A program made the position numbers and the translations under genes. Shown in pieces: positions 62,131 through 64,000 of a DNA stretch of 64,000 bases. The stretch covers positions 62,001-126,000 of the forward strand of contig CANXME010002579.1 in assembly GCA_948144175.1 (NCBI GenBank), given 5' to 3'. The stretch comes from Closterium sp. NIES-65 (Eukaryota; Streptophyta; Zygnematophyceae; Desmidiales; Closteriaceae). The notes under the pieces are model-generated. The model made no database searches and was not told the DNA's origin. It was given only the letters and a program-made list of their open reading frames with translations. Position 1 is the stretch's first letter. Each line of letters starts with the position of its first letter.

Positions 62131-63875
62131 GCGCCCATGTCTCCTGCCACAACTTCGATGTGAATTTCGGATCTCGATCGCTGATGATCGCCGAAGGTAG
62201 TCCGTGTAGGCGTACGACGGTGGAGATGAAGAGTTTTGTGGTATCTTCGGCTGTGGTCGTCATGCGGCATGGTGCGAAATGCGCCATTTTCGTTAATCGG
62301 TCAACGAAGACCAACACCTAGTCGTTGCCACTCGCGCCAGCTGGGAACCCCGTGACAAAATCCATCGTCACCTGTTGCCACGGTCGTTCGGGTGGCTCGA
62401 GGGGCTGTAGCAATCCGGCCGGCCTTTGTCGCGACAGGTCGGGCATGTTGTCAGGTTGTGCTGCACGTTGGTCAGAATGTCAGGCCAATAGTAGTTCCGC
62501 TGCAGCAGCTTGAGTTTTTGTCGATGCCGAAATGCCCGGAAATGTTGGAGTCGTGAACCTCCTGCGTCAGCAACTCCCGTAAAGGCTGGTAGGCGGGTAC
62601 CTAAATCTGCTTCCCACCGGCTTTTTGGTAATACTTGCCGTGTTGCGTAGTAGCCCGTTGGTGAAGATTCTTGAAAAACCTGTCAATCTTGTAGCCGTGG
62701 GTAAATAGTCCTGTCAACATCAGGTTGGTGTGGGCGATTAGCACTGCTGCTGTCTGCATGGAAGGGCGGGTCAGAGCGTCAGCGATGTTGTTGGCGCCCT
62801 TCTTGTACGTGATGGTGTGCCGAAAGTTGGACTCGAGGTTGTCCAACTACCGGATTTGTCGCGGGTTGAGTGTCGGTTGCGTGCGCATGTACTGTAATGA
62901 TTTGTGGTCGGTTCGAATCGTCACGACGGCTCCTGTCAAATAGCAGCGCCATGCACAAAATGCGTGGACTATAGCCAGCATCTCTTTGTCGTGGACTGGG
63001 TAGTTGAGCTTGGGTGGCTGCATCTTGCGTGATTCGTAGGCGATGAGTTGCAGCCCTTTGCCGAAGTCCTGTAGCAGGACGGTGCCAACTGCGAAATAGA
63101 TGGCGTCCGGGATGACTTCGAACGGTCGAGATGGGTCGGCGAGGCGGAGGACCAGGGGTGAACTCAAAATGTTTCTGAGTGTGTCGAAGGCGGACAGCTC
63201 TCTCTCCCCCCACTGAAAATTGTTGTCCTTGTGCAGGAGGTCGGTTAGTGGCTTGGTAATCCCTGCCATGTTGGGTACAAAACGTCGAACGTAGTTAACA
63301 TATCCAAAAAAAACGTTGCAACTCGGTAATGTTAGTTGGCTGCTTCCACTAAGCGATAGCATCCACAATGTGGGGGTCGATTTTAATTCCGTCTTCCCAG
63401 AAACTCCAACTCCGGTTTTAGGAATTCGCACTTAGACCCCTTCGTGTTGAGCCGGTTCCCCTGTAAGCGCCAGAATGCCTCCTCCAAATCCCGCAAATGT
63501 TCTTCTTTCGTCTTGCTGTACACCAGGATGTCGTCGAGATACACGATGACCTTTTTGTCCAGCATGTCCCCGAAGATCCCGTTCATAGTCAGCTGGAACG
63601 TCGAGGGCGCGTTGGTCAGTCCTAACGGCATCACTGTATATTCATAACTGCCGTAGCGTGTGCGAAAAACTGTCTTCGGGTAGTCATCGGCTAACACGCA
63701 AATCTGGTGGTAGCCTCCTCGCAAACCGATCTTCGAGAAGAAGCGAGCCCCGCGAAGCTGATCCAGCAGGTCATCCTAACGGGATCGGGTAACACAATTT
63801 GATTCTGACCCTATTCAGCGCTCGATAATCGATACACATGCGTAGGCCCCCGTCCTTCTTCGGCGTGGACAGTAT
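62131..63875 (-). mobile_element. Gypsy-F, Ty3/Gypsy pol fragment
   Basis: Minus-strand RT (MCIDYRALN near 63835, MPLGLTNAPSTFQ, VIVYLDDILVYSKTKEEH), RNase H (NYPVHDKEMLAIVHAF, IRTDHKSLQYM) and the beginning of integrase ([26 protein letters not shown]). No LTR, protease or gag lies in the window. Its sequence is clearly different from Gypsy-D. A broken fossil, with its ends set by the junction to Copia-E and by unrecognised sequence after about 63875. Confidence 0.85.
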
Positions 63876-64000
63876 GTGTTGTATGCACGTCAGTATGCGT
63901 GTATGTCATCCTAACGTCCTGCCGTGTGCTCGTGCAATTCATGCTTGCGTCATTTGCACGAACATAAATCATTATGCATGGCTGTTGGATTTTATCACCT

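Overview
The window looks like nuclear DNA of a green-lineage eukaryote, most likely a streptophyte alga (a Closterium-like desmid is my guess; no single feature proves it). The grounds are spliced host genes with GT-AG introns, plant-like p23 and SmF proteins, a tRNA-Phe-like sequence, and a dense load of Copia and chromodomain Ty3/Gypsy retroelements with very short LTRs.

Layout. 1-190 is the edge of an LTR element. 305-1070 is an interleaved inverted repeat. 1195-2495 is a TRIM element, and a degenerate tRNA lies at 2571-2643. A divergent host pair follows: p23 co-chaperone (3049-4764, minus) and SmF (5554-6715, plus). 6780-11066 is a 4.3-kb block carrying a secreted Asp/His-rich, 12-cysteine protein gene and the 3' end of an eIF2D gene. 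A Copia LTR is inserted in an eIF2D exon at 11067, and a nested retroelement stack runs from there to 43176. At 43177 the same 4.3-kb block starts again, about 99.6% identical, and this time continues into a full-span eIF2D gene (46247-56311, minus). 57366-58843 is another TRIM, 59112-62130 a partial Copia, and 62131 to about 63875 a Gypsy fragment.

Nesting order, from target-site duplications and LTR divergence: Copia-A is oldest. Gypsy-D (chromovirus) lies in Copia-A, TRIM-1 and the young Copia-2 lie in Gypsy-D, Copia-B lies in Copia-A, and Copia-C lies in Copia-B. All are treated as fossils, although Copia-2 looks whole.

The most unusual signal is in eIF2D. Most of its recognised exons have partial tandem copies of their ends, often with the splice site attached, lying in the neighbouring introns. 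These 'echoes' run from a ~31-bp array of the exon 1 donor edge to four copies of the SUI1-domain segment. SmF has a similar echo of its last exon. One eIF2D intron also holds a ~2.8-kb, 30-bp-unit minisatellite with a foldback element in it. The duplicated block around the TE stack fits either a real unequal exchange between an occupied and an empty allele or two haplotypes joined in assembly.
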